Below, in pieces: positions 10,259-23,340 of a DNA stretch of 64,000 bases. The notes beneath the pieces were generated by a model. It made no database searches and was not told the origin of the DNA. It worked only from the letters and a program-made list of their open reading frames with translations. How positions within the stretch are numbered: the first letter of the stretch is position 1; each line of letters opens with the position of its first letter. Both the position numbers and the translations under genes were made by a program. This DNA comes from Plantago major (Eukaryota > Streptophyta > Magnoliopsida > Lamiales > Plantaginaceae), in contig JAIFAC010000023.1 in the NCBI GenBank assembly GCA_026545765.1, positions 62,001 to 126,000 of the forward strand, given 5' to 3'.

Positions 10259-11000
10259 ATATTACATTTTGGAACATTGGGGTATTAGAATGCTCCCTCA
10301 CAAGATATGCTCAAGCATCATGTAGTTTCTACTCGTCCTCGTTGGTTTGCTATTGCGGAACCAAAGGTTCCTTCCTCCTCCATACCAGATTCTTATTGGA
10401 ATGCGATGGGAATGCGCTTTCTTGGTGAAAATACACGCCCTAACAGTCTTCCTAACTTATGGGTTTTGGAAGATCTCTCTTCTTCTGGTTCTTCTATAAT
10501 TTTCTCTTCTTCTCAAGTTCTTGTTATTAAAGTTTCTTGGCTTCAACGGGACTTCCTATTAGCGTTTATTCATGCCCATGCTGATTATATATGTCGTCGA
10601 GACTTATGGCGTGATTTACTGCTTTTGTCAAACACACCCTTGCTTTTGGTGGGAGATTTTAATGCTGTGATTGGTGCGCATGAACGATCGAATGGTACTC
10701 CTCCAGTTAAATGCAGAAACCATGGATTTCGTTCTTTTATCAATGATGGGAGTTCTTATCGATTCCTAGCTCTTTGCTTTTTACTTGAGTGAATACGTTT
10801 CTCTAGTGGTTATCTAGAACCACGTATTGATAAGACTCTTTCTTCACAATCCTTTTTGGATTTATGGGACTCGATGATGGTTCGTGTGGGCTTGCGTACT
10901 TGCTGGGATCTGACCCCTCTTTGTTTCTGTCTTGCATGAACAAGCGCTATCTCGTCCTCGACCATTGATTCCAAGCAATGTGGCTTGGTCACGATTCGTT
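10255..11000 (+). pseudogene. LINE B ORF2 endonuclease domain, frame-shifted
   Basis: It starts MNITFWNIG (WN of the first endonuclease box), then shifts frame. The longest open piece, 10307-10792 (161 codons), reads LKHHVVSTRPRWFAIAEPKV (the E of the second box), later RDLWRDLLLLSNTPLLLVGDFNAVIG with GDFN at 10652-10663, and RNHGFRSFINDGSSYRFLA before a stop. After about 10800 the linker FSSGYLEPRIDKT continues in another frame. It belongs to the exonuclease-endonuclease-phosphatase fold that nicks target DNA. Catalytic boxes are visible but the reading frame is not continuous. Confidence 0.88.
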
Positions 11001-11510
11001 TGAGGAGTTAATTAAGCTTTCTGGAAAACTCCTATTACGGCCATGGGCTCTTTTCTTTGGTTATCCGAATTTAAAGAGGCTGAAATCCGCTATCATAGAT
11101 TGGAATATTAATGTCTTTGGTGAGCTTAATTCTCGTCTTCTTCTTTCGTAATAAAGTGGAGTTGGTTGGTGACAATTATCCCTCCATGGTCCGATAAATG
11201 ATATTCCTCTTAAGAACTTGATCGCGGACTACAATGCTATTACGAATCAAGAGCAACTTTTTGCGTCAAAAGAACAAAGCTGCGTGGTTAAAAAGCGGTG
11301 ATAGAAATTACAGTTTTTCCATCGTTCTCTAAAGATTACGCAAAGGTATTCTGGTATTTCCTCTTTGATAATTGATGGCTCTATCAATCATAATGCAATT
11401 CGGATCCGGAATCATATGATTTCTTATTATGAGAATCTGTTCTCACTAACTCATTACAGTTGTCTCGTTCGATGAACTAGATGAGCTTATCCATTGTTAG
11501 ATTACGGATG
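11001..11510 (+). pseudogene. LINE B ORF2 linker between endonuclease and reverse transcriptase
   Basis: Continuous with ORF2 and matching fragment A over about 3200-2720. It encodes the helical linker in broken frames, with readable scraps such as DFAKVFW-like and SYYENLF-like text near 11340-11440. No domain can be named, and many frameshifts are present. Confidence 0.6.
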
Positions 11511-12800
11511 AACAAAATCAATTGCTAATCGATATTCCTTCCAGGATGACATCCGTCATGTTGTTTCGATATGTCACTGATAGTGCTCTGGACGGATGGT
11601 TTGAGGCGGTTCTATCAATCTATGTGGCACATTATTGGTGCGGAGGTGTCTTTGGCGATTAGGTGTTCTTCCTTCATGGTCATTTCGGCGGTATGAACTC
11701 TAGTTTTGTCACTCTTATTAGAAAATCGAGATGCGCTGCGTATTGAAGATTTCCCTATTGTTCTTGGTAATTTTCTTTATAAGATTATTGCTAAGATTTT
11801 AGCGATCGTTTGGGTCCGATTTTATCGGGGTTGCTCTCCTTTCATCAATTTGGTTTTATTCGAGGAGGCATACATGATTGTATTGCCTTAGCCTCTGAAG
11901 GAGTTAATAGTCTTGGTCTTCCTTTGTAGTAAGGGTAATCTGGTGTTGAAGGTTGACATCCAGAAAGCCTTTGATACTCTAAATTGGGACTTTCTTTTGG
12001 CGGTTCTCACAAAATATGGTTTCTCTTCTACCTTTGTTGGTTGGATTAATCATATTCTTCACTCGGCAAAGCTCTCGGTTACGATTAATGGGGCTCTGGA
12101 AGGTACTTTGGCTGTTCTCGGGAGTTCGTCAGGATCCTCTTTCCCTCTTCTCTTTTGCATCGGAGGAAGTTCTTAGCAAGCTTCTCTCGAAGAAGGCCAA
12201 TTCGAGAGCTCACTCCTTTATTCATTGGACAATCTCTTACTTTTCCTTCTCACCTTCTTTATGCGGATGATGTGATTATTTTTGCGGAGACTCTTTGCTG
12301 CGATTGTCGGACTATTCTTAGGATCACGGAAAAATATCTTTGCTTGGTGGACAACACTTCAATCCTCGAAGTCCGGGGCTTATCTTAGTACTTTTCTCAC
12401 CAGTCGGGAAGAACCACTTATGCGAGAATCATGGATATTATCGAGGTCACCTTCCTTTCACGTATTTGGGAGTTCCACTTTTCCGTGGGGCACCTCGGAC
12501 TTGTCATTTACAATCCTTGCGGACTCGATTCTAGAAAAGTTTAGTAAATGGAAGGCACTTCTCTCTCTATGGCGGTCGTTTATGTCTTGTTCAATCGGTG
12601 ATCGAGGATCTTTTGTACACTCTATGATGGTTTATCGTTGGCCTTTGACTCTTCTTAAGCGTATGGATGCTGCATTAGTAATTTAAATCAAGCGGGGATA
12701 CTACGAAGAAGCATCGACTTCTATCTCTTGGAAGCGTTGTTGTGCTCCAAAGTCGAGGTGGTCTTGGTATTAGTTCTCTGGTTCTTTGCTAATAAGGCGT
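11511..12800 (+). pseudogene. LINE B reverse transcriptase domain, frame-shifted
   Basis: Motifs appear in the correct order but in several frames: IEDFPIVLGNFLYKIIAKIL (from 11745), HQFGFIRGGIHDCIALAS (from 11843), GNLVLKVDIQKAFDTLNW (from 11934, catalytic Asp at 11955), FVGWINHILHSAKLSVTING, and HLLYADDVIIFAETL with YADD at 12260-12271. After it come ILEKFSKWKA (about 12525) and CAPKSR followed, one frame over, by GGLGISSL (about 12742-12782), a conserved plant LINE block. The enzyme would copy element RNA primed from nicked DNA. Both active-site boxes survive, but frameshifts between them rule out a working protein. Confidence 0.92.
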
Positions 12801-13280
12801 ATCTTTCGTCTTGCTTGGGATATTTGAAATTGTGAAGGTTCCATATCTAGATATCTTTGACGTTTCTTTCGGCATGCTTCCTTGCGCTCTTATGTTGCTT
12901 CCTCGATTTGGTTTGGATTTAGGATTGTTTCCCACACTTCAATCCAAGTCTAGATGGTTAGCGTGTCAAGGCTCTCGATACGTTTAAACTTGATGATTGG
13001 CTTGGCTCTGATGTGCAGACGAAATTGGTATTCCTATTCATCTTGACATCACTTGAGTTCCCTATTTACGAATATTGGACTCATTTGGTTGGTTTCTTTT
13101 GGATGGGTTCCGTATGGCTTTTCGGATGTTACTTGCGACATTCTCTCCTATCATCGGCTCCATCTGGTTACGATACCGTGTCTGGTGAATCTCTAAACAG
13201 TTCGATTTCTACCAAAAACTATCACTCTTTGCGGACGCGTTTCCTTAAGATTATTTGGGGATCTTGATATGGGCTCCTTT
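12801..13280 (+). pseudogene. LINE B ORF2 region between reverse transcriptase and zinc finger
   Basis: Part of ORF2 by position; the open piece 13013-13267 covers half of it. No clear motif. It has no counterpart in fragments A or C, because the stretch from about 12585 to 13512 is missing from both. Confidence 0.6.
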
Positions 13281-13512
13281 ATCCCACCGTCGTTCTATCA
13301 CGATTTGGAAGGCTATTCATGGTGTTCTTCCAACTATTGAAAGCTATGAGCTCTGGTTTTGTTGGTCATTGATTGTGTGTTTTTGCTATCTTTGCTATGG
13401 ATTGCCAAGACCATTTACTAGTCTCTTGTCCGTTCACTCGGACTATCGGCATACTCTATTTGATCTTTTCGGGTTCCTTTTGAGATTGCTTTAGTTTTGG
13501 AAGCTTACATTA
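13281..13512 (+). pseudogene. LINE B zf-RVT-like zinc-binding region
   Basis: RRSITIWKAIHGVLPTIESY (from about 13288) is followed in another frame by DHLLVSCPFTRTI (13409-13447). Together they match the Cys/His region of plant LINEs between reverse transcriptase and RNase H (pattern W..IHG.LPT then DH....C). Its role in the family is presumed nucleic-acid binding. Frames are broken. Confidence 0.78.
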
Positions 13513-14175
13513 TATGCCATGGGTTGACATTTTAGCTCTCGATTCTCTCTTTGTGGCGTCTTGCCTTTGTGGCGGGCATTTGGGTGCTTTGAATTGCCAT
13601 GATCGTTGCTTATTTGATGGTCTTCCTGTTTCCAGGCATTCTATTTTGCTTCTGATTTGGAGTCTTGTAGGCGAGGCTAATTCCCAACCTCTTGGTTCTA
13701 TGGCTAATAATCAAGTTGATTTACAAGTCCTTCATTCTTTTCGTATTCAAGGGTGCCGCCTAAGTCACGAGATATCATTGAGGTCGATGGTATCCCCTCT
13801 CCGGGATGGATTAAATGCAACAGATGGAAGTTCTCTTGCGCTCTGGCTCCTCTCTCTTGTGGGGTTTTAGAGATTCAAATGGTACCATGATGGGTTGCTT
13901 TGTAAATCATTTGAGTCTTTTGAAGCGAGTTACTTGCGGTTATGATTGGCATTGAATTGGCTCACACCAGTGGAATAAGATTTGGTTGAGCGATTCTACT
14001 TATGTGGCAATTTGCTCTCATGGTACTAACTTCGGTCCCATGGAATTCGGAACCGTTGGCTATTGACTCTCTCTCATATCGTGACATGGATTTTGGTGTC
14101 TCATATTTTTAAATGAAAGCGACCACGGTCGCTGATGCTCTCTCAAAGTTGGATTTGGAGGGTTTATGGACTTCT
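13513..14175 (+). pseudogene. LINE B RNase H domain, frame-shifted
   Basis: Readable blocks are LSHEISLR, GWIKCN (about 13806), WLSDSTYVAICS (from 13983, with the Asp of the DS pair at 13992) and VADALSKLDLEG (from 14128). Fragment C shows what the first block should be (NTDGSS); B has lost two bases between Asn and Asp, so the first catalytic Asp is out of frame. The order and the ADALSKL ending fit the RNase H of plant LINEs. Confidence 0.85.
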
Positions 14176-14493
14176 CCTTTGGATTTCATTCGACCTCACA
14201 AACACAGGGACATGTAAGGTTTACCTTATTATAGGTTTCCATAGCGCTAATGCTCGAGCACTCTTTTTCCCGACCATGGGTTTTCCTTTGGGTTTTCCAT
14301 GGCCAGGTTTTAACGAGGCCATGATTTGCAACCATGGATCACCTTGATCCCGGGTTATGTTATTTTTGTTTCTTTGTTTGTTTCACTTGTTTCGCGTTGT
14401 AACCCGCCTGTGGGTTCCTTTGTAATCTCTACTTTTACGCTTTGGACTATTTTACTTTTATTAATATATGCTCTATTTATGAAAAAAAAAAAA
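14176..14493 (+). other. LINE B 3' UTR and poly(A) tail
   Basis: Non-coding 3' end shared with fragment C (8053 to about 8360). Common text includes CACCTTGATCCCGGGTTATG, CCCGCCTGTGGGTTCC and TTAATATATGCTCTATTTAT, then the A-run 14482-14493. The open frame across 14135-14347 spans the end of RNase H and this UTR and is not a gene. Confidence 0.85.
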
Positions 14494-17400
14494 GTCTATT
14501 AGACATTTAAACAATGCACATAAGGAGTAAGAGTATAACAAACGAAGAACTCTACTTGAGTGTTAACCACACACATAAGGAGTGGGTTAAATAACAAATG
14601 TAAAATTCTAGTCTAGAGTTAAACAAAACAATAAAGAAGTGAGATAATTACAAACGGTGAAGTCAATTTGAAATTTAAACAACACACAAGAGGAGTAATA
14701 AAATAACGAACGAAGAACTCTACTTGAGAGTTAAACAAAATCCAAATGAAGTTGAATAATCAACAAACCAACAACACTACTTGAGAGATAAAAACAAGAC
14801 ACTTTGGAGAGGGATGAACAACAAACAAATAACTCAACTTGAGAGTTAAACAACTCACTAAAGGAGTGGGATAATGTCTAACGAAGAAGTCTATTAGACA
14901 TTTAAACAATGCACATAAGGAGTAAGAGTATAACAAACGAAGAACTCTACTTGAGTGTTAACCACACACATAATGAGTGGGTTAAACAACAAATGTAAAA
15001 TTCTAGTCTAGAGTTAAACAAAACAATAAAGAAGTGAGATAATTACAAACGGTGAAGTCAATTTGAAATTTAAACAACACCTGAGAGGAGTAATAAAATA
15101 ACGAACGAAGAACTCTACCTGAGAGTTAAACAAAATCCAAATGGAGTTGAATAATCAACAAACCAACAACTCTACTTGAGGGATAAAAACAACACACTTT
15201 GGAGAGGGATGAACAACAAACGAATAACTCTATTTGAGAGTTAAACAACACACTAAAGGAGTGGGATAATGTCGAATGAAGAAGTCTATTCGAGATTTAA
15301 ACAATGCAAATAAGGAGTAAGAATATAACAAACGAAGAAATCTACTTGAGTGTTTAACCACACACATAATGAGTGGGTTAAACAACAAATGTAAAATTCT
15401 AGTCTAGAGTTAAACAAAGCAATAAAGAAGTGAGATAATTACAAACGGAGAAGTCAATTTGAGATTTAAACAACACACAAGAGGAGTAATAAAATAACGA
15501 ACGAAGAACTCTACTTGAGAGTTAAACAAAATCCAAATGGAGTTGAATAATCAACAAACCAACAACTCTACTTGAGAGATAAAAACAACACACTTGGAGA
15601 GGGATGAACAACAAACGAATAACTCTATTTGAGAGTTAAACAACACACTAAAGGAGTGGGATAATGTCGAATGAAGAAGTCTATTCGAGATTTAAACAAT
15701 GCTAATAAGGAGAAAGAGTATAACAAACGAAGAACTCTACTTGAGTGTTTAACCACACACATAATGAGTGGGTTAAACAACAAATGTAAAATTCTAGTCT
15801 AGAGTTAAACAAAGCAATAAAGAAGTGAGATAATTACAAACGGAGAAGTCAATTTGAGATTTAAACAACACACAAGAGTAGTAATAAAATAACGAACGAA
15901 GAACTCTACTTGAGAGTTAAACAAAATCCAAATGGAGTTGAATAATCAACAAACCAACAACTCTACTTGAGAGATAAAAACAAGACACTTTGGAGAGGGA
16001 TGAACAACAAACAAATAACTCTACTTGAGAGTTAAACAACTCACTAAAGGAGTGGGATAATGTCTAACGAAGAAGTCTATTAGACATTTAAACAATGCAC
16101 ATAAGGAGTAAGAGTATAACAAACGAAGAACTCTACTTGAGTGTTAAACCACACACATAATGAGTGGGTTAAACAACAAATGTAAAATTCTAGTATAGAG
16201 TTAAACAAAACAATAAAGAAGTGAGATAATTACAAACGGTGAAGTCAATTTGAAATTTAAACAACACACATTAGGAGTAATAAAATAACGAACGAAGAAC
16301 TCTACTTGAGAGTTAAACAAAATCCAAATGGAGTTGAATAATCAACAAACCAACAACTCTACTTGAGAGATAAAAACAACACACTTTGGAGAGGGATGAA
16401 CAACAAACAAATAACTCTACTTGAGAGTTAAACAACTCACTAAAGGAGTGGGATAATGTCTAACGAAGAAGTCTATTAGACATTTAAACAATGCACATAA
16501 GGAGTAAGAGTATAACAAACGAAGAACTCTACTTGAGTGTTAACCACACACATAATGAGTGGGTTAAACAACAAATGTAAAATTCTAGTCTAGAGTTAAA
16601 CAAAACAATAAAGAAGTGAGATAATTACAAACGGTGAAGTCAATTTGAAATTTAAACAACACACAAGAGGAGTAATAAAATAACGAAGAACTCTACTTGA
16701 GAGTTAAACAAAATCAAATGGAGTTGAATAATCAACAAACCAACAACTCTACTTGAGAGATAAAAACAACACACTTTGGAGGGATGAACAACAAACGAAT
16801 AACTCTATTTGAGAGTTAAACAACACACTAAAGGAGTGGGATAATGTCGAATGAAGAAGTCTATTCGAGATTTAAACAATGCACAGAAGGAATAAGAGTA
16901 TAACAAACGAAGAACTCTACTTGAGTGTTAAACCACACACATAATGAGTGGGTTAAAGAACAAATTTAAAATTCTAGTCTAGAGTTAAACAAAGCAATAA
17001 AGAAGTGAGATAATTACAAACGGAGAAGTCAATTTGAGATTTAAACAACACACAAGAGGAGTAATAAAATAACGAACGAAGAACTCTACCTGAGAGTTAA
17101 ACAAAATCCAAATGGAGTTGAATAATCAACAAACCAACAACTCTACTTGAGAGATAAAAACAACACACTTTGGAGAGGGATGAACAACAAACGAATAACT
17201 CTATTTGAGAGTTAAACAACACACTAAAGGAGTGGGATAATGTCGAATGAAGAAGTCTATTCGAGATTTAAACAATGCAAACAAGGAGTAAGAGTATAAC
17301 AAACGAAGAAATCTACTTGAGTGTTTAACCACACACATAATGAGTGGGTTAAACAACAAATGTAAAATTCTAGTCTAGAGTTAAACAAAGCAATAAAGAA

Positions 17401-20400
17401 GTGAGATAATTACAAACGGAGAAGTCAATTTGAGATTTAAACAACGAGTAATAAAATAACGAACGAAGAACTCTACTTGAGAGTTAAACAAAATCCAAAT
17501 GGAGTTGAATAATCAACAAACCAACAACTCTACTTGAGAGATAAAAACAAGACACTTTGGAGAGGGATGAACAACAAACAAATAACTCTACTTGAGAGTT
17601 AAACAACTCACTAAAGGAGTGGGATAATGTCTAACGAAGAAGTCTATTAGACATTTAAACAATGCACATAAGGAGTAAGAGTATAACAAACGAAGAACTC
17701 TACTTGAGTGTTAACCACACACATAAGGAGTGGGTTAAACAACAAATGTAAAATTCTAGTATAGAGTTAAACAAAACAATAAAGAAGTGAGATAATTACA
17801 AACGGTGAAGTCAATTTGAAATTTAAACAACACACAAGAGGAGTAATAAAATAACGAACGAAGAACTCTACTTGAGAGTTAAACAAAATCCAAATGGAGT
17901 TGAATAATCAACAAACCAACAACTCTACTTGACGGATAAAAACAACACACTTTGGAGAGGGATGAACAACAAACGAATAACTCTATTTGAGAGTTAAACA
18001 ACACACTAAAGGAGTGGGATAATGTCGAATGAAGAAGTCTATTCGAGATTTAAACAATGCACAGAAGGAATAAGAGTATAACAAACGAAGAACTCTACTT
18101 GAGTGTTAAACCACACACATAATGAGTGGGTTAAAGAACAAATTTAAAATTCTAGTCTAGAGTTAAACAAAGCAATAAAGAAGTGAGATAATTACAAACG
18201 GAGAAGTCAATTTGAGATTTAAACAACACACAAGAGGAGTAATAAAATAACGAACGAAGAACTCTACCTGAGAGTTAAACAAAATCCAAATGGAGTTGAA
18301 TAATCAACAAACCAACAACTCTACTTGAGAGATAAAAACAACACACTTTGGAGAGGGATGAACAACAAACGAATAACTCTATTTGAGAGTTAAACAACAC
18401 ACTAAAGGAGTGGGATAATGTCGAATGAAGAAGTCTATTCGAGATTTAAACAATGCAAATAAGGAGTAAGAATATAACAAACGAAGAAATCTACTTGAGT
18501 GTTTAACCACACACATAATGAGTGGGTTAAACAACAAATGTAAAATTCTAGTCTAGAGTTAAACAAAGCAATAAAGAAGTGAGATAATTACAAACGGAGA
18601 AGTCAATTTGAGATTTAAACAACACACAAGAGGAGTAATAAAATAACGAACGAAGAACTCTACTTGAGAGTTAAACAAAATCCAAATGGAGTTGAATAAT
18701 CAACAAACCAACAACTCTACTTGAGAGATAAAAACAACACACTTTGGAGAGGGATGAACAACAAACAAATAACTCTACTTGAGAGTTAAACAACTCACTA
18801 AAGGAGTGGGATAATGTCTAACGAAGAAGTCTATTAGACATTTAAACAATGCACATAAGGAGTAAGAGTATAACAAACGAAGAACTCTACTTGAGTGTTA
18901 ACCACACACATAAGGAGTGGGTTAAACAACAAATGTAAAATTCTAGTCTAGAGTTAAACAAAGCAATAAAGAAGTGAGATAATTACAAACGGTGAAGTCA
19001 ATTTGAAATTTAAACAACACACAAGAGGAGTAATAAAATAACGAACGAAGAACTCTACTTGAGAGTTAAACAAAATCCAAATGGAGTTGAATAATCAACA
19101 AACCAACTTGAGAGATAAAAACAAGACACTTTGGAGAGGGATGAACAACAAACAAATAACTCAACTTGAGAGTTAAACAACTCACTAAAGGAGTGGGATA
19201 ATGTCTAACGAAGAAGTCTATTAGACATTTAAACAATGCACATAAGGAGTAAGAGTATAACAAACGAAGAACTCTACTTGAGTGTTAACCACACACATAA
19301 TGAGTGGGTTAAACAACAAATGTAAAATTCTAGTCTAGAGTTAAACAAAACAATAAAGAAGTGAGATAATTACAAACGGTGAAGTCAATTTGAAATTTAA
19401 ACAACACACAAGAGGAGTAATAAAATAACGACCGAAGAACTCTACTTGAGAGTTAAACAAAACACAAAAGGAGTTGAATAAACAACAAACCAACAAAACT
19501 ACTTGAGAGATAAAAACAACACACTTTGGAGAGGGATGAACAACAAACGAATAACTCTACTTGAGAGTTAAACAACACACTAAAGGAGTGGGATAATGTC
19601 GAATGAAGAAGTCTATTCGAGATTTAAACAATGCACAGAAGGAGTAAGAGTATAACAAACGAAGAACTCTACTTGAGTGTTAAACCACACACATAATGAG
19701 TGGGTTAAACAACAAATGTAAAATTCTAGTCTAGAGTTAAACAAAGCAATAAAGAAGTGAAATAATTACAAACGGAGAAGTCAATTTGAGATTTAAACAA
19801 CACACAAGAGGAGTAATAAAATAACGAACGAAGAACTCTACCTGAGAGTTAAACAAAATCCAAATGGAGTTGAATAATCAACAAACCAACAACTCTACTT
19901 GAGGGATAAAAACAACACACTTTGGAGAGGGATGAACAACAAACGAATAACTCTATTTGAGAGTTAAACAACACACTAAAGGAGTGGGATAATGTCGAAT
20001 GAAGAAGTCTATTCGAGATTTAAACAATGCAAACAAGGAGTAAGAGTATAACAAACGAAGAAATCTACTTGAGTGTTTAACCACACACATAATGAGTGGG
20101 TTAAACAACAAATGTAAAATTCTAGTCTAGAGTTAAACAAAGCAATAAAGAAGTGAGATAATTACAAACGGAGAAGTCAATTTGAGATTTAAACAACACA
20201 CAAGAGGAGTAATAAAATAACGAACGAAGAACTCTACTTGAGAGTTAAACAAAATCCAAATGGAGTTGAATAATCAACAAACCAACAACTCTACTTGAGA
20301 GATAAAAACAAGACACTTTGGAGAGGGATGAACAACAAACAAATAACTCTACTTGAGAGTTAAACAACTCACTAAAGGAGTGGGATAATGTCTAACGAAG

Positions 20401-22302
20401 AAGTCTATTAGACATTTAAACAATGCACATAAGGAGTAAGAGTATAACAAACGAAGAACTCTACTTGAGTGTTAACCACACACATAAGGAGTGGGTTAAA
20501 CAACAAATGTAAAATTCTAGTATAGAGTTAAACAAAACAATAAAGAAGTGAGATAATTACAAACGGTGAAGTCAATTTGAAATTTAAACAACACACAAGA
20601 GGAGTAATAAAATAACGAACGAAGAACTCTACCTGAGAGTTAAACATAATCCAAATGGAGTTGAATAATCAACAAACCAACAACTCTACTTGAGGGATAA
20701 AAACAACACACTTTGGAGAGGGATGAACAACAAACGAATAACTCTATTTGAGAGTTAAACAACACACTAAAGGAGTGGGATAATGTCGAATGAAGAATTC
20801 TATTCGAGATTTAAACAATGCAAACAAGGAGTAAGAGTATAACAAACGAAGAAATCTACTTGAGTGTTTAACCACACACATAATGAGTGGGTTAAACAAC
20901 AAATGTAAAATTCTAGTCTAGAGTTAAACAAAGCAATAAAGAAGTGAGATAATTACAAACGGAGAAGTCAATTTGAGATTTAAACAACACACAAGAGGAG
21001 TAATAAAATAACGAACGAAGAACTCTACTTGAGAGTTAAACAAAATCCAAATGGAGTTGAATAATCAACAAACCAACAACTCTACTTGAGAGATAAAAAC
21101 AAGACACTTTGGAGAGGGATGAACAACAAACAAATAACTCTACTTGAGAGTTAAACAACTCACTAAAGGAGTGGGATAATGTCTAACGAAGAAGTCTATT
21201 AGACATTTAAACAATGCACATAAGGAGTAAGAGTATAACAAACGAAGAACTCTACTTGAGTGTTAACCACACACATAAGGAGTGGGTTAAACAACAAATG
21301 TAAAATTCTAGTATAGAGTTAAACAAAACAATAAAGAAGTGAGATAATTACAAACGGTGAAGTCAATTTGAAATTTAAACAACACACAAGAGGAGTAATA
21401 AAATAACGAACGAAGAACTCTACTTGAGAGTTAAACAAAATCCAAATGGAGTTGAATAATCAACAAACCAACTTGAGAGATAAAAACAAGACACTTTGGA
21501 GAGGGATGAACAACAAACAAATAACTCAACTTGAGAGTTAAACAACTCACTAAAGGAGTGGGATAATGTCTAACGAAGAAGTCTATTAGACTTTTAAACA
21601 ATGCACATAAGGAGTAAGAGTATAACAAACGAAGAACTCTACTTGAGTGTTAACCACACACATAATGAGTGGGTTAAACAACAAATGTAAAATTCTAGTC
21701 TAGAGTTAAACAAAACAATAAAGAAGTGAGATAATTACAAACGGTGAAGTCAATTTGAAATTTAAACAACACACAAGAGGAGTAATAAAATAACGACCGA
21801 AGAACTCTACTTGAGAGTTAAACAAAACACAAAAGGAGTTGAATAAACAACAAACCAACAACTCTACTTGAGAGATAAAAACAACACACTTTGGAGAGGG
21901 ATGAACAACAAACGAATAACTCTACTTGAGAGTTAAACAACACACTAAAGGAGTGGGATAATGTCGAATGAAGAAGTCTATTCGAGATTTAAACAATGCA
22001 CAGAAGGAGTAAGAGTATAACAAACGAAGAACTCTACTTGAGTGTTAAACCACACACATAATGAGTGGGTTAAACAACAAATGTAAAATTCTAGTCTAGA
22101 GTTAAACAAAGCAATAAAGAAGTGAGATAATTACAAACGGAGAAGTCAATTTGAGATTTAAACAACACACAAGAGGAGTAATAAAATAACAAACGAAGAA
22201 CTCTACCTGAGAGTTAAACAAAATCCAAATGGAGTTGAATAATCAACAAACCAACAACTCTACTTGAGAGATAAAAACAACACACTTTGGAGAGGGATGA
22301 AC

Positions 22303-22345
22303 AACAAACGAATAACTCTACTTGAGTGTTTAACCACACACATAA
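22303..22345 (-). repeat. In-register loss of two subunits
   Basis: Subunit b is followed by AACAAACGAATAACTCTACTTGAG and then directly by TGTTTAACCACAC of subunit f, so most of a and all of g are skipped. The next type marker is 680 bp from the last one (21963 to 22643) instead of about 790. The switch lies in the dyad core shared by both subunits. Confidence 0.8.
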
Positions 22346-23340
22346 TGAGTGGGTTAAACAACAAATGTAAAATTCTAGTCTAGAGTTAAACAAAGCAATA
22401 AAGAAGTGAGATAATTACAAACGGAGAAGTCAATTTGAGATTTAAACAACACACAAGAGGAGTAATAAAATAACGAACGAAGAACTCTACTTGAGAGTTA
22501 AACAAAATCCAAATGGAGTTGAATAATCAACAAACCAACAACTCTACTTGAGAGATAAAAACAAGACACTTTGGAGAGGGATGAACAACAAACAAATAAC
22601 TCTACTTGAGAGTTAAACAACTCACTAAAGGAGTGGGATAATGTCTAACGAAGAAGTCTATTAGATATTTAAACAATGCACATATAAGGAGTAAGAGTAT
22701 AACAAACGAAGAACTCTACTTGAGTGTTTAACCACACACATAATGAGTGGGTTAAACAACAATTGTAAAATTCTAGACTAGAGTTAAACAAAACAATAAA
22801 GAAGTGAGATAATTACAAACGGTGAAGTCAATTCGAAATTTAAACAACACACAAGAGGAGTAATAAAATAACGACCGAAGAACTCTACTTGTGAGTTAAA
22901 CAAAACACAAAAGGAGTTGAATAAAAAACATACCAACAACTCTACTTGAGAGATAAAAACAACACACTTTGGAGAGGGATGAACAACAAACGAATAACTC
23001 TACTTGAGAGTTAAACAACACACTAAAGGAGTGGGATAATGTCGAATGAAGAAGTCTATTCGAGATTTAAACAATGCACAGAAGGAGTAAGAGTATAACA
23101 AACGAAGAACTCTACTTGAGTGTTAAACCACACACATAATGAGTGGGTTAAACAACAATTGTAAAATTCTAGTCTAGAGTTAAACAAAGCAATAAAGAAG
23201 TGAAATAATTACAAACGGAGAAGTCAATTTGAGATTTAAACAACACACAAGAGGAGTAATAAAATAACGAACGAAGAACTCTACCTGAGAGTTAAACAAA
23301 ATCCAAATGGAGTTGAATAATCAACAAACCAACAACTCTT

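Larger units (their letters stand above)
10112..14493 (+). mobile_element. LINE copy B: plant L1-type element with near-complete ORF2, decayed
   Basis: A 4.4-kb non-LTR retrotransposon. In order: about 130 bp of ORF1 3' end (to 10258), ORF2 from 10255 with endonuclease, reverse transcriptase, zf-RVT-like zinc finger and RNase H, a 3' UTR of about 320 bp, and a 12-A tail at 14482-14493. ORF2 would be about 1300 codons, as usual for plant LINEs, but many frameshifts and stops break it. Its 5' start matches fragment A to within a base. Satellite upstream is forward, while satellite downstream is reverse. Relative to the satellite on its 3' side it has the same orientation as C, so it fits an inversion that begins at its 5' end. 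Confidence 0.96.

Noticed and set aside
10255-14200. LINE B as an active element
   Set aside because: Catalytic boxes are readable, but ORF2 is broken by many frameshifts and stops, and ORF1 is almost absent.
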